Positions 34,528-43,712 of a DNA stretch of 64,000 nucleotides are shown here, piece by piece (the stretch's first letter is position 1; every line of letters begins with the position of its first letter). A model generated the notes under the pieces. It made no database searches. It saw only the letters and a list, made by a program, of their open reading frames with translations, and was not told where the DNA came from. Both the position numbers and the translations under genes were made by a program. Source of the stretch: Pseudomonas putida. GTDB taxonomy: Bacteria; Pseudomonadota; Gammaproteobacteria; Pseudomonadales; Pseudomonadaceae. The stretch spans positions 1 through 64,000 of the forward strand of contig NZ_JANHLK010000010.1 in NCBI RefSeq assembly GCF_028682635.1. The letters are read 5' to 3'.

Positions 34528-35271
34528 GTGCGAAAGCTTGGCTTGGGCTTCCTGGTAACTGGCGTTTTTGGGCAACTATCAGCACTACTATGGACCTACA
34601 CGTCCACAGGACCAATTTGTCAAAATAACGTCGACAATTCATACATTCAGCAAAAAGTGACAAAGCTCGAACAATTACTCGATGACGCCGCTAATAAAAT
34701 TGCGACAGAGCTCAATACAAAACATTCCGTTGAGCTCGCACCCATTGCGAAAAACGGATTCCATATAACCGATTCAACGGAGGCTGACGCCGTACAGTTT
34801 TTACTCGAAAAGCCAGACGAATCACCCGTACTTACGCTGCCTTCATTGCCCACACCCTCACACAACTGGACGATTATTCTCAGCGGTATGATTACTTTTA
34901 CCGGCCTGCTCCTGGCACTCTTCGCCCGCAAAAAAACCATTGTTCCGCAATGGCATGTCTTTCGCACCATGCCAAGGTCGCTAATCACGCTGGAACGCCC
35001 GTGTTTGACGTGTGGAGGCTTCATTTCCCACGCTGTAAAACCTGCTTCAGCCACGTCTTCATCCGGCCTGTGGGTGATTGAAATTGCGTTGAACACACCC
35101 AGCCGACATCGCGCCAAAAAAGCCATTCAACAGCTGGAGTTACCGGTAGCGCGTAAAGAAAACAACTTTGTAGTCATCGGCCCGTACAAACAGAAACAGG
35201 ACGCGGCCCGAGTCGTGAAAGAGTTGACTGAAAGTCATGGTGTTAGAGGATGGATGATGGCGGGAAATTGA
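34528..35271 (+). CDS. membrane protein with C-terminal SPOR-like domain
   Basis: A 247-residue protein that I cannot assign to a named family. It has a membrane helix at the N-terminus (about 5-25), a periplasmic or cytoplasmic helical segment, a second membrane helix (about 113-133), and a C-terminal region ending 'NNFVVIGPYKQKQDAARVVK', which is the sequence pattern of SPOR domains (binding of denuded peptidoglycan). A Cys pair occurs in 'RPCLTCGGF'. The start is GTG after GGAG. It lies alone and AT-rich between the LLM gene and the AraC regulator. Confidence 0.6.
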   Translation: MRKLGLGFLVTGVFGQLSALLWTYTSTGPICQNNVDNSYIQQKVTKLEQLLDDAANKIATELNTKHSVELAPIAKNGFHITDSTEADAVQFLLEKPDESPVLTLPSLPTPSHNWTIILSGMITFTGLLLALFARKKTIVPQWHVFRTMPRSLITLERPCLTCGGFISHAVKPASATSSSGLWVIEIALNTPSRHRAKKAIQQLELPVARKENNFVVIGPYKQKQDAARVVKELTESHGVRGWMMAGN

Positions 35272-35616
35272 CACGACCCTATTTAGCGCTGCCTGACCTC
35301 GAACAAATAGATACTTATTTTATGACGCAAGATAGTATCGCGAGGTAGAGCCTATCTCGCCCTGAAGAATTGCCTGGCCGCCAATTTACAAAATCATTTT
35401 TAACTCAGCGAGCTGAACTACAAGCTCGCTGAAAGATGCGGATACTCAGAAGAAACTTGAGTTGATGCGTGAAGAACGCATGAATGAGATTTATGACTTC
35501 CCGAGTATTTGGCAGACCCAACGCTTGTAACTATTCAAGCCGCTAACTTTCAATATTAAAGTCAAACTTCATCATAGGGGAGTATTGCCTAAAATACCCC
35601 CCGCCCTCCTCCCGGT
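35272..35616. other. gene-poor stretch with inverted repeat
   Basis: A perfect 9-bp inverted repeat, CAGCGAGCT/AGCTCGCTG (35406-35414 and 35423-35431), sits before a short protein-like tail read as 'KDADTQKKLELMREERMNE' and ending at a TAA at 35528-35530. The tail looks like the end of a lost gene, but no family was recognised. Confidence 0.4.
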
Positions 35617-36471
35617 TCAAACCGTCGCATAACAATCCACTACACGCCGATACTGGCTGGGAGAAGCTCCAATATGCTGACGGAAGAACCGTGTGAAATG
35701 ACCTTGCTCGGAGAATCCGAGATTCTCCGACAACAGGCCCAACGTTCCACTGCGCTCACGCTCAAGCCAGGCAAAAGCCCGACGCATGCGCGCGTCGTTA
35801 AGCAACAGGGTCGGCGTCATGCCGGTATCTTTCTTGAACAGCGCAAAGAAGTGCGCCCTAGACAGCCCACAAGCCCGCGCGGCGTTGTCGATCGGGTTCG
35901 GATCATCGAGGTGCTCAAGCAACCAGGCGGTGCCACGGCGCACGCGCGCGTCCCGGAACTCACCTGAGTTTGGCGCCCCTAGTTGCGACAAATGCCGCCA
36001 GCTGGAAAAGTCCTCGATCAGTTCGATCAGGAAGTCGAACAGCATGAATTCCAGGCGCTCTTTCGGCACGATCCCGCAGCCATGCGCTTCAGCGACCAGG
36101 ATGTCGGCCAAGGTGCGATTACGGCTCGACAGCTCGATGCACGACTGGGCAAAAAAGTCCGGCCGACCGCTGAGCGCCAGCGACTGCTGGGCAGTGGCCA
36201 ACCAGGCGGGCTCGATGTAGAGCGCCAGGATGACAGTGGCAGCGGCACCCGGCTGCGGATCGTAGAAATGCGGCTCCCAGGCATTGACCAGCACCGCCGT
36301 GCGATCGCTGAGCGGAACCCGCCGACCGTGGACGTTGAAGTAAGTGTCCTCGCCGGACACTTTGACCAGCACATGGCATTCGGAATGGGTGTGGGTGACC
36401 AGCGAACGATCCATATTCAGCAAGGCGACCCGGCCAAACCTGCCGTGGAAAACCCGTTGGGCAATCGACAT
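35617..36471 (-). CDS. AraC family transcriptional regulator
   Basis: A 284-residue AraC protein: N-terminal cupin-like sensor ('HSECHVLVKVSGEDTYFNVH') and C-terminal double helix-turn-helix ('AARACGLSRAHFFALFKKDT', then 'LSENLGFSEQGHFTRFFRQH'). The ATG at 36471 has GGAGGA upstream. It is encoded next to XdhC and the hmf-like catabolic genes and is their likely activator, perhaps also of the OprD porin that shares the upstream repeat. The inducer is inferred to be a furoate-type acid or its CoA ester. Confidence 0.88.
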   Translation of the reverse strand: MSIAQRVFHGRFGRVALLNMDRSLVTHTHSECHVLVKVSGEDTYFNVHGRRVPLSDRTAVLVNAWEPHFYDPQPGAAATVILALYIEPAWLATAQQSLALSGRPDFFAQSCIELSSRNRTLADILVAEAHGCGIVPKERLEFMLFDFLIELIEDFSSWRHLSQLGAPNSGEFRDARVRRGTAWLLEHLDDPNPIDNAARACGLSRAHFFALFKKDTGMTPTLLLNDARMRRAFAWLERERSGTLGLLSENLGFSEQGHFTRFFRQHIGASPSQYRRVVDCYATV

Positions 36472-36659
36472 CAGATTCCTCCGCTCGCTTGAAGCGATAT
36501 TGTTATCGGCCTCAATGCATATCATCGGGGCGCTTATCTATTTCACAAGCCCGTCGATCGGTCCATGGTTCAGCAACACTTGGCTGGCCACTATCGCGCG
36601 CGAATGACCGAGCGTCTACCTCGACTTTCGCAGCCCCCACGTTCGTCGGAAAAACCGCC

Positions 36660-37631
36660 TTACAAGGCATGGCGTTCTTTGCCGTGATAAACGCGCAGGA
36701 TATCGGCCACCACCGCCAGAGCGATTTCCGCCGGGGCCTTGCTGCCCAGATCGAGGCCGATGGGCATGTGTAAACGGGCGATCTGTTCATCCGTCAGACC
36801 ACCGATGCGTTTGAGCCGCTCGGCGCGCTTGGCCGACGTTGCCTGAGATCCCATGGCGCCGATGTAAAACGCCGGAGTGTGCACCGCTTCCATCAGCGCC
36901 AGGTCATCGATTCGCGGATCGTGAGTCAGCGCCACCACCGCGGTCGCCGCGTGGCAACCTCCGGCGGCAATGAACATCGAGGGCAGCACGCGTTGCATCT
37001 CCACACCTTCGAGTTGTACTTGCAGCATCTCTTCCCGGGGATCGCAGGCGATGACTTCGCAGCCGATGGCGCGGGCAAAACTGGCGCAGAATTCGGCGAC
37101 CGGCGAGAGCCCCGCCAGAATCAGTCGTAACGCCGGGCCGACGCTGATGCGCACGCTTTCGTCGACGACTTGCACCCGCTCGCTGCCGTGTCCGGTGTCC
37201 GGGTCCAGGCGCAAGGCACCACTGCTCAGTTCGACGTGACGCAGCAGACGACGCTGACCCAGCAACGCTGCTTGCAGACTCTCCAGGTGGGCGATCCATT
37301 CGAGACTGGCAGCGCGGTGCTCGACCAGCACGATCAGCACGCCGCCACAGGGCAATCGCAGGCGGTGGCGTTGCTCGACGCTGTCGCCATAACTGACGAT
37401 CTGCGCCGGTTCGCGTAACTCACCGCGCGTCAGGCTTTCGAGAAACTCCTCTTCGACGCAGCCACCCGACAGCGAGCCGACGTGTTCGCCTGTGCCATTG
37501 GTCACCAGCATCGCACCCGGTGCACGCGGTGCCGAGCCATAGGTGGAGAGCACCGTACATAGCCACTGGGCCTGCCCGGCGCGAGCCCATTGCAGTGCCT
37601 GGTCGATCACCTGAACATCGAGATGACGCAT
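36660..37631 (-). CDS. XdhC family molybdenum-cofactor maturation protein
   Basis: A 323-residue XdhC/CoxF-type protein with the N-terminal 'TVLSTYGSAPRAPGAMLVTN' and 'GSLSGGCVEEEFLE', and a C-terminal Rossmann-like part with 'FYIGAMGSQATSAKRAERLK'. XdhC sulfurates or inserts the Mo cofactor into xanthine-oxidase-family enzymes. The obvious client is the three-subunit dehydrogenase at 42403-46708. Confidence 0.88.
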   Translation of the reverse strand: MRHLDVQVIDQALQWARAGQAQWLCTVLSTYGSAPRAPGAMLVTNGTGEHVGSLSGGCVEEEFLESLTRGELREPAQIVSYGDSVEQRHRLRLPCGGVLIVLVEHRAASLEWIAHLESLQAALLGQRRLLRHVELSSGALRLDPDTGHGSERVQVVDESVRISVGPALRLILAGLSPVAEFCASFARAIGCEVIACDPREEMLQVQLEGVEMQRVLPSMFIAAGGCHAATAVVALTHDPRIDDLALMEAVHTPAFYIGAMGSQATSAKRAERLKRIGGLTDEQIARLHMPIGLDLGSKAPAEIALAVVADILRVYHGKERHAL

Positions 37632-37721
37632 ATTTTCTGTACCTCAAGCAAAGCGTGGTGCTGCCTGCAGGGTTGCGTTTACGGTAACCTGCGAGCAATC
37701 CTGTTCAATCGTTGATTCAAC

Positions 37722-38507
37722 ATGTCGCCACAACAGTTTTTGCAACTCGGGGCGCTGCGCCTGGAACATCGCCAACTGCCTCCGGCTGACCCATCGCGAC
37801 CGACACTGGTGCTGTTGCACGAAGGCCTCGGCAGCGCCGACCAATGGAAAGACTTCCCCCTGCGCCTGGCCCAGGCCAGCGGTTACGGTGTGGTCACTTA
37901 CAGCCGTCAGGGTTATGGGCAATCGAGCCCGGTAACCCTGCCGCGTCCGCTGAACTACCTGAGCAGCGACGGCCCTCGGGAACTGCGGCAATTGCTCGAT
38001 GCCTTGCAACTGCCGCAAGTGGTCTTGCTCGGTCACAGTGACGGCGCATCCATCGTCCTTGCCTATGCCGCCACCAACGATCCACGCGTGTTGGGCAGCA
38101 TCGCACTGGCCCCTCACGTGATTGTCGAGGCCGAGAGCCTCGATGCCATTCGCCACACCACCGAGGCTTGGCATCTGGGCGAATTGCGCGAGCGCCTGGC
38201 ACGCCACCATGGGACAAATGTCGATGGCGCTTTTCACGGTTGGAGCGACAGTTGGTTGCACCCGGACTTTTCCTTGGATGATCTCGAAGCGCAGTTGGCT
38301 TATATCGAAAAGCCGTTGCTGGTCATTCAGGGTCGCGAAGACCACTACGCCACGCCCGAGCAACTGGTGGTCATCCAGCGACAGGTGCCTGGGCCGTGCC
38401 GCTGTGTGTTGCTGGACAACTGCGGACACTTTCCCCAGACCGAAGCGACCGAGCGCACCTTGCAGCTGATCTGCGAATTCCTGGAGCGCCTCCCCGCCTT
38501 TATTTGA
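37722..38507 (+). CDS. alpha/beta hydrolase
   Basis: A 261-residue alpha/beta-hydrolase fold protein. The nucleophile elbow is 'LLGHSDGASIVLAYA' (Ser near residue 106); the acid is in 'VIQGREDHYATPEQ' and the His in 'LDNCGHFPQTEA'. It is the only plus-strand gene in the catabolic block and its end overlaps the MFS gene by 8 bp. A role in opening the lactone formed from 5-hydroxy-2-furoyl-CoA is possible, but the evidence is positional only. Confidence 0.85.
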   Translation: MSPQQFLQLGALRLEHRQLPPADPSRPTLVLLHEGLGSADQWKDFPLRLAQASGYGVVTYSRQGYGQSSPVTLPRPLNYLSSDGPRELRQLLDALQLPQVVLLGHSDGASIVLAYAATNDPRVLGSIALAPHVIVEAESLDAIRHTTEAWHLGELRERLARHHGTNVDGAFHGWSDSWLHPDFSLDDLEAQLAYIEKPLLVIQGREDHYATPEQLVVIQRQVPGPCRCVLLDNCGHFPQTEATERTLQLICEFLERLPAFI

Positions 38508-39852
38508 AATTGCCTTGGGTTTCCGGAATCACCACGCTGCCGATCAGGTAGATCACCGACAGACCGGCGGCGAAAATCGCCAGCACCATGGGGATCTGCG
38601 CCGGGCTGCTGCTGACCAGGGACACAAAGGTCGGCATGGTGCCGCCGAGGGCGAAACCGATGTTCCAGGACAACCCGGTGCCGCTGGCTCGCAGCTCGGT
38701 GGCAAAGCGTTCGTTGAGGAAGATCAGGATCGGCGCGATGATCGCCCCGCCCATGAAGCCTATGCCCACGCAATACAGCGCAGTGCGGGTCAGCGAGCCC
38801 GGTTCGGCGACACCAAGGAACATTATCGGCAGGCTCACCAGGTTGATCACACCCAGTAGCATGAAGGTCTTCTTGCGGCCGATCAGGTCGCTCAGATAAC
38901 CGAACGCCAGTGCCCCGACAATGGTTGCCGCCGACCCATACATGAGCATCTGCGAAGTCTGCGTATGGGGCACTTTGGCGACCACGTTGAGCAAGGTCGG
39001 CAGATAACCGCAGGCCAGGTAATACGTGGCACCGCCTCCAAACGTAATCAGCAGGTTGACCAGCATCACGCCGCGGTACTCGCGACCGAACAGACGCTTG
39101 AGTGGCGACACGACCACGATTGCCGGCCCCTTGGTTTTGCGGGCTTGTTGCAGTTGCTGCCAGACCGGGGTTTCTTCCAGGTAACGGAACATCACCAGAC
39201 CGAAAAACGTGCTGAGCAAACCGCAGAAGAACATGAAGCGCCAGCCCCAGACGTCAAACTCCTCCCCGGGAAAGATCTCCGACAACACCAGATAAGTGAA
39301 TGACGCCAACAGCGCGCCCATGCCGGCACCGGCGCCACCGATCAACCCGGACATCAAGCCGCGATAGCGCGGTGAGATGGATTCGGTGCCGATGGTGTGA
39401 GTGGAGGCGACGATGCCGCCAACGAAAATGCCCTGAATTACCCGCAAGACCAAAAACAGTATCGGGGCCAACACCCCGACCTGGTGAATGGTCGGCAAGG
39501 CGCCAAACAGTGCCGTGGAAATACCGACGCCGACCATCGACACCATCAACGCACGCTTGCGGCCGTGTTTGTCGGCGTACGCGCCGAAGATCGCCGAGCC
39601 CAGCGGACGCACCAACAAGGCCACGGCGAACGAGGCATATACCGCGGCCAGCGACAGGGTCGGGGTGTCCGAGGGGAAGAACAGGCGGCCGATGATGGGC
39701 GCCACGTAGAGCAGAATGAACAGGTCGAACAAATCCAGAGCCCAGCCGAATGTCGAGGCAAATGCCGCGAGCAAGGCCTTGCCCGGTGGAATCTGCGGTG
39801 TATCGGTAGCGGCGCTGGCGGGTGATGCAGTTATTGTTGTTGTCGTAGTCAT
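38500..39852 (-). CDS. MFS transporter, aromatic/furoic acid type
   Basis: A 450-residue, 12-helix major facilitator. The loop 2-3 motif is 'AIFGAYADKHGRKRALMVSM' and the N-terminal 'ASTFGWALDLFDLFILLYV' resembles sialate/AAHS-type acid:H+ symporters. In hmf clusters a carrier (hmfT) accompanies the enzymes. The ATG at 39852 has GAGG upstream. Substrate is inferred from the neighbours as 2-furoate or a similar carboxylate. Confidence 0.82.
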   Translation of the reverse strand: MTTTTTITASPASAATDTPQIPPGKALLAAFASTFGWALDLFDLFILLYVAPIIGRLFFPSDTPTLSLAAVYASFAVALLVRPLGSAIFGAYADKHGRKRALMVSMVGVGISTALFGALPTIHQVGVLAPILFLVLRVIQGIFVGGIVASTHTIGTESISPRYRGLMSGLIGGAGAGMGALLASFTYLVLSEIFPGEEFDVWGWRFMFFCGLLSTFFGLVMFRYLEETPVWQQLQQARKTKGPAIVVVSPLKRLFGREYRGVMLVNLLITFGGGATYYLACGYLPTLLNVVAKVPHTQTSQMLMYGSAATIVGALAFGYLSDLIGRKKTFMLLGVINLVSLPIMFLGVAEPGSLTRTALYCVGIGFMGGAIIAPILIFLNERFATELRASGTGLSWNIGFALGGTMPTFVSLVSSSPAQIPMVLAIFAAGLSVIYLIGSVVIPETQGNFK

Positions 39853-40035
39853 GGTTGCCTCACACAAACGGTCAATCGAAACGTTCTGCATCCCGGTGCG
39901 CGGGTTGCGGGTAATCAGCAGGTCAGCGGTGATGCCTTGATGTGCCCTTTCAGTTGCATTGAAGGGGCGGCAGGCCCTGCTCCGTAAGGCGTACGCTGTT
40001 ACCAACATACTCCCGGGCCCGCTCGCCAGTACGAT

Positions 40036-40839
40036 TTACTCGCCGATAAATACGGCCGCACGCTTGCTGTGAAACGCTTCAACGCCTTCCTTGAAGTCCT
40101 TGGAACTACGCAGACGGCTGTAGCAGTGACCTTCCATTTCGATCGCGACGGTCAGCGGCGCATCTTCGTTGTCATTGATCAGTTTTTTCGCCGTGCGCTG
40201 AGCCAGCGGCGAGAAGCGACGCAGTTCATCGACCAATGCATCGACGGTGCTTTCCAGTTCGGTATCCGGCACGACCTCGGTCGCGATACCCCAGGCATAG
40301 GCCTGGTCGCCGGTGATGCGTTTGGCGCGCATCACCATGTGCTTGGTGCGGGTGATGCCGATGATTTTCTGCAGGCGTGCGGAGCCACCCGAGCCCGGGA
40401 TCTGGCCCAGGTTCTGCTCAGGCAAGGCGTAGCGAGTGGTTTGCGAAGCAATTCGGAAATCACAGGCCAGCGACAGTTCAAAACCGACGCCGAAGGTGTA
40501 GCCACGGTTGGCAACGATCACCGGTTTTTCGCAACGTGCCGGTGCCGCGACGTTCCAGGCCAGCTTGGAAACGTGCTCTGGCGACGCTTCGAGGAAGCCC
40601 TTGATGTCGCCACCGCTGGAGAAGTGTTCACCCACCGAGCGCAGCACGATGACGCGCACGCCTTTGTGTGCATCGAGGGCTTCGAAGACCTGGCGCAGTT
40701 CATCACGCTGACCCATGGAAATGACGTTCAACGGTGCGCGGTTGAGGATGATGTCGGCGCGCTCGCGGGACACATCGACTTCAACCTGGAAGCCATCGAA
40801 CTGAGTGTCGAGAAATTGCTGGATCGCTTGTTGTTGCAT
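40036..40839 (-). CDS. hmfE: enoyl-CoA hydratase/isomerase family hydrolase (HmfE-like)
   Basis: A 267-residue crotonase-fold protein with oxyanion-hole segments 'SSGGDIKGF' and 'GYTFGVGFELSLACDFRIAS'. In the furoate pathway HmfE, a crotonase-like enzyme, hydrolyses 2-oxoglutaroyl-CoA to 2-oxoglutarate and CoA. The name rests on its place directly after the ligase in the order A-B-C-D-E; a beta-oxidation hydratase would be the alternative. Confidence 0.75.
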   Translation of the reverse strand: MQQQAIQQFLDTQFDGFQVEVDVSRERADIILNRAPLNVISMGQRDELRQVFEALDAHKGVRVIVLRSVGEHFSSGGDIKGFLEASPEHVSKLAWNVAAPARCEKPVIVANRGYTFGVGFELSLACDFRIASQTTRYALPEQNLGQIPGSGGSARLQKIIGITRTKHMVMRAKRITGDQAYAWGIATEVVPDTELESTVDALVDELRRFSPLAQRTAKKLINDNEDAPLTVAIEMEGHCYSRLRSSKDFKEGVEAFHSKRAAVFIGE

Positions 40840-40858
40840 GAGAGTGTCCTCTGGATGA

Positions 40859-42397
40859 TTAGCTGATGGCCTTCAAGGCCTGTTCCTGGAATTGGGCCAG
40901 CAGCACGCGCCGCAGCACCTTGCCCACTGGAGATTTTGGAATCTGATCGATGAACTGGTAACGCCGTGGCCGCTTGAATTTGGCCAGGCCCGAAGTGATG
41001 CAATGGGCATCGAGGTCGCCTTCCGTGACCTCGGCGCGCAACTTGATAAACGCGGCAATGATCTTGCCCCACTGCTCGTCGGGCAGACCGACCACCACCA
41101 CTTCTTCCACTGCCGGGTGCAGAGAGAGCATGTTTTCGATTTCCGCCGGGCTGACGTTTTCGCCGCCGGTGATGATCAAGTCATCGACACGCCCCGTGAC
41201 GAACAGATCACCCTCCAGATCGAAGTAGCCGATGTCACCGGTGAAATACCATCCATCACGCAAGGCCTTGGCGGTCGCTTCGGGGCGGTTCAGGTAGCCT
41301 TCGAACGCCTCGTCACTCGCCAGGTCGGCGATGATCTGGCCCTCCTCCATTGGGTTGACCTGCACGTCCGGCGTTTCAGCATCAATCGGCACCACGCGCA
41401 CGCGCTGGTTCATTGCACTGCGCCCTGACGAACCGGGTTTGCGGCTGGCTTGCTGGTCGATGGTGAAGGTGTAGATTTCCGAGCTGCCGTAATGATTGAC
41501 GAACAATTGCGGCTGGAACGCCTGCTCGACGCGACGCATCAAGCCATCGCTCATCGGCGCGCCGGCAAAGCCGATTTTCTCGACACTGGCTACTCGCTCG
41601 CGGGCAAAAGCCGGGTGTTCGATGAGCATGTGGTAGAGCGTCGGCACCAGGTACAGATTGCTGACCTTTTCCCGCTCGATGGCCTGCAGCGTGGCTTCCA
41701 CGTCGAACTTCGGCACACAGACGAAATGCCCGTCGATCAGCGCCATGGACAGCAACGAACGCACGCCCATGGTGTGGTAAAGCGGCATGACACCCAGCGT
41801 GCACTCGTTCTGGCGGTAGAGGTTTTGCGCGACGTGGGCCACCGCCGCGGCGCGTTCACTACGGTGCCGACGGGGCACGCCCTTGGGCTTGCTGGTGGTC
41901 CCGGAGGTGTACAGCAGCAGTGAAAAGTCTTCGGCGTCTGCCTGCAAAATGATGTCGGAGGGGGTCTGCGAACACAGTTCCTCGAAACTCAGGTCGGTGT
42001 CGGCGGCACGGATACCCGCGGCGATCCGAGGCAGCCTGGTGGCGGCGCTGCAACCGGCCACCGCGGCCACGGTCGCGTCGTCGTAAGCCAGTGCGCGGAT
42101 TTGCGCATCTTCGATGCAGTAGCCCAGTTCATCGGCAGTCGAACGCCAGTTCAACGGAGTCATGACGACGCCCGCAAACTGACAGGCCCAATGCAGGGTC
42201 GCCATCTGCCAGCGGTTCTGCATCGCTACCAGCAGTCGGTCACCGCGTTGCAGCCCAAGGCGTTGCAAGCCCCGCGCTGCGCTCTGGATATCGACGAACC
42301 AGTCTTCATAGGTTTTCTTCAACGCACCGTCACTGACCGCCACGGCGTGCGGTCGGCGTTCAACGGCAGCGAGAAAACTGCGTCCGAGATCGAACAT
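40859..42397 (-). CDS. hmfD: acyl-CoA ligase (2-furoyl-CoA synthetase-like)
   Basis: A 512-residue class I adenylate-forming ligase with the AMP motif 'LLYTSGTTSKPKGVPRRH', the 'NHYGSSEIYTF' motif, 'WYFTGDIGYFDLEGDLFVTG' (loop and hinge) and the catalytic Lys in 'SPVGKVLRR'. It converts a carboxylic acid to its CoA thioester. Lying directly after the three dehydrogenase genes, it fits HmfD, which activates 2-furoate. The start at 42397 lies 5 bp after the Fe-S subunit gene. Confidence 0.8.
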   Translation of the reverse strand: MFDLGRSFLAAVERRPHAVAVSDGALKKTYEDWFVDIQSAARGLQRLGLQRGDRLLVAMQNRWQMATLHWACQFAGVVMTPLNWRSTADELGYCIEDAQIRALAYDDATVAAVAGCSAATRLPRIAAGIRAADTDLSFEELCSQTPSDIILQADAEDFSLLLYTSGTTSKPKGVPRRHRSERAAAVAHVAQNLYRQNECTLGVMPLYHTMGVRSLLSMALIDGHFVCVPKFDVEATLQAIEREKVSNLYLVPTLYHMLIEHPAFARERVASVEKIGFAGAPMSDGLMRRVEQAFQPQLFVNHYGSSEIYTFTIDQQASRKPGSSGRSAMNQRVRVVPIDAETPDVQVNPMEEGQIIADLASDEAFEGYLNRPEATAKALRDGWYFTGDIGYFDLEGDLFVTGRVDDLIITGGENVSPAEIENMLSLHPAVEEVVVVGLPDEQWGKIIAAFIKLRAEVTEGDLDAHCITSGLAKFKRPRRYQFIDQIPKSPVGKVLRRVLLAQFQEQALKAIS

Positions 42398-42402
42398 TAT
42401 TG

Positions 42403-42903
42403 TTATACCCCTTTGTTCGTTTGGCGCTGGGCAGCGACTTCGAGCACGGCCTGGACGATGCCGGTGTAGCCCGTGCAGCGACATAGATGCCCCGAAAGCA
42501 TGTCGCGTACCTGGGTCTCGTCCGGGTTGGGTACCCGTTCGAGAAAATCCACGCAGGACATGAGAATGCCCGCAGTGCAAAAGCCGCACTGCAAGGCGTG
42601 ATGACGGCGAAAGGCTTGTTGCAGGTCGCTCAGTGTGTCGTCGTCGGCCAGGGACTCGACGGTCTCGATACGCCGCTCTTGCCCCTGTACCGCGAGCATC
42701 AGGCAGGAACGCATGGCGACTCCGTCCACCAGCACCGTGCAAGCACCGCAGACACCGTGTTCGCATCCGACGTGGACACCGGTGGCACCGAGGTCGTGGC
42801 GCAGGAAGTCGCAGAGTTGGGTTCGCGGTTCGGCCAGCGCTTCACGGGAGCGGCCATTGAGTTCCAGGCGAATCGGAAAGGTTTGGTCGGCAGTTACACG
42901 CAT
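42403..42903 (-). CDS. hmfC: molybdenum hydroxylase 2Fe-2S subunit
   Basis: A 166-residue small subunit of the xanthine oxidase family. The N-terminal plant-type cluster is 'CEHGVCGACTVLVDG' with a preceding Cys, and the second cluster uses 'CGFCTAGILMS' and 'CRCTGY'. Both 2Fe-2S sites are intact. It passes electrons from the Mo site to FAD. Overlaps and short gaps (2 bp to the FAD gene) show one operon. Confidence 0.88.
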   Translation of the reverse strand: MRVTADQTFPIRLELNGRSREALAEPRTQLCDFLRHDLGATGVHVGCEHGVCGACTVLVDGVAMRSCLMLAVQGQERRIETVESLADDDTLSDLQQAFRRHHALQCGFCTAGILMSCVDFLERVPNPDETQVRDMLSGHLCRCTGYTGIVQAVLEVAAQRQTNKGV

Positions 42904-42905
42904 GT

Positions 42906-43712
42906 TCAGACTCCTTCGATCAGCTGATGACCCAGCTCGCGAATCAGTTGGCGGCGATAGGCAGCGCTGGCCTGCACATCGTCTTGTGCGTCGAGCGACC
43001 AGGCAGTTTGATTGAGCGCGTCCGGCAGCCCCGCACCACGAGGCAGACTGCGACGTTGTGGACGGTCAGCGACCCCGCCGATGCCAAGTTCGACCTGATC
43101 CGCGCCGATGGCTGCGGCCAGGGAGACAATGGCAAAGTCGCCGTGGCGCATGGCGATTTCGCGGAAGCGATAGGTGATGCCTTCGCGCTTGAGCGGAAAA
43201 CGCACCTCGACGACCAGTTCATCCGCACGCTTGTCGGTGGTGAGAATGCCTTGGAAGAAGTCGGCAGCCTTGACGATGCGCTTGCCTTTTTTCGACTCGA
43301 GAACGATCTCGCCGCCCAGCGTCACCAGGCACAGTGGCAACTCGGCGCTGGGGTCGGCGTGAGCCACCGAACCGCAGACGGTGCCGCGATTACGCGTCTG
43401 GAAGTGACCGATCCAGGGCATCGCCAGTGCCAATAAAGGCACCTCGTCCATCAGGGTCGAACGCGCCAGCAACTGCGCCTGTCGTACCCCGGCACCTACC
43501 GCCAGGCAATCCTTGCGCAGTTCGATATAGGCCAGTTCAGCCACATGATTGATATCGATCAGTAACTTGGGTTGAGCCAGGCGCATGTTCAGCACTGCCA
43601 TCAGCGATTGGCCACCGGCGATGATGCGAGCTTCCTGGCCGTACTCGGCGAGCAACTCAACCACCTGACGACGGGTGTCAGCCCGAACGTAATCGAAAGC
43701 AGCCGGTTTCAT
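42906..43712 (-). CDS. hmfB: molybdenum hydroxylase FAD subunit
   Basis: A 268-residue CoxM/XdhB-like FAD protein: 'AGGQSLMAVLNMRLAQPKLL' and 'TRNRGTVCGSVAHADPSAEL' are the FAD-binding loops. It carries electrons from the Fe-S subunit to an acceptor. The ATG at 43712 has GGGAGG 6 bp upstream and overlaps the large-subunit stop by 4 bp. Confidence 0.88.
   Translation of the reverse strand: MKPAAFDYVRADTRRQVVELLAEYGQEARIIAGGQSLMAVLNMRLAQPKLLIDINHVAELAYIELRKDCLAVGAGVRQAQLLARSTLMDEVPLLALAMPWIGHFQTRNRGTVCGSVAHADPSAELPLCLVTLGGEIVLESKKGKRIVKAADFFQGILTTDKRADELVVEVRFPLKREGITYRFREIAMRHGDFAIVSLAAAIGADQVELGIGGVADRPQRRSLPRGAGLPDALNQTAWSLDAQDDVQASAAYRRQLIRELGHQLIEGV

Noticed and set aside
42398..42766. 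N-terminal extension of the acyl-CoA ligase
   Set aside because: The extension overlaps the Fe-S subunit gene in another frame and is compositionally unlike protein; the ATG at 42397 gives the family length.
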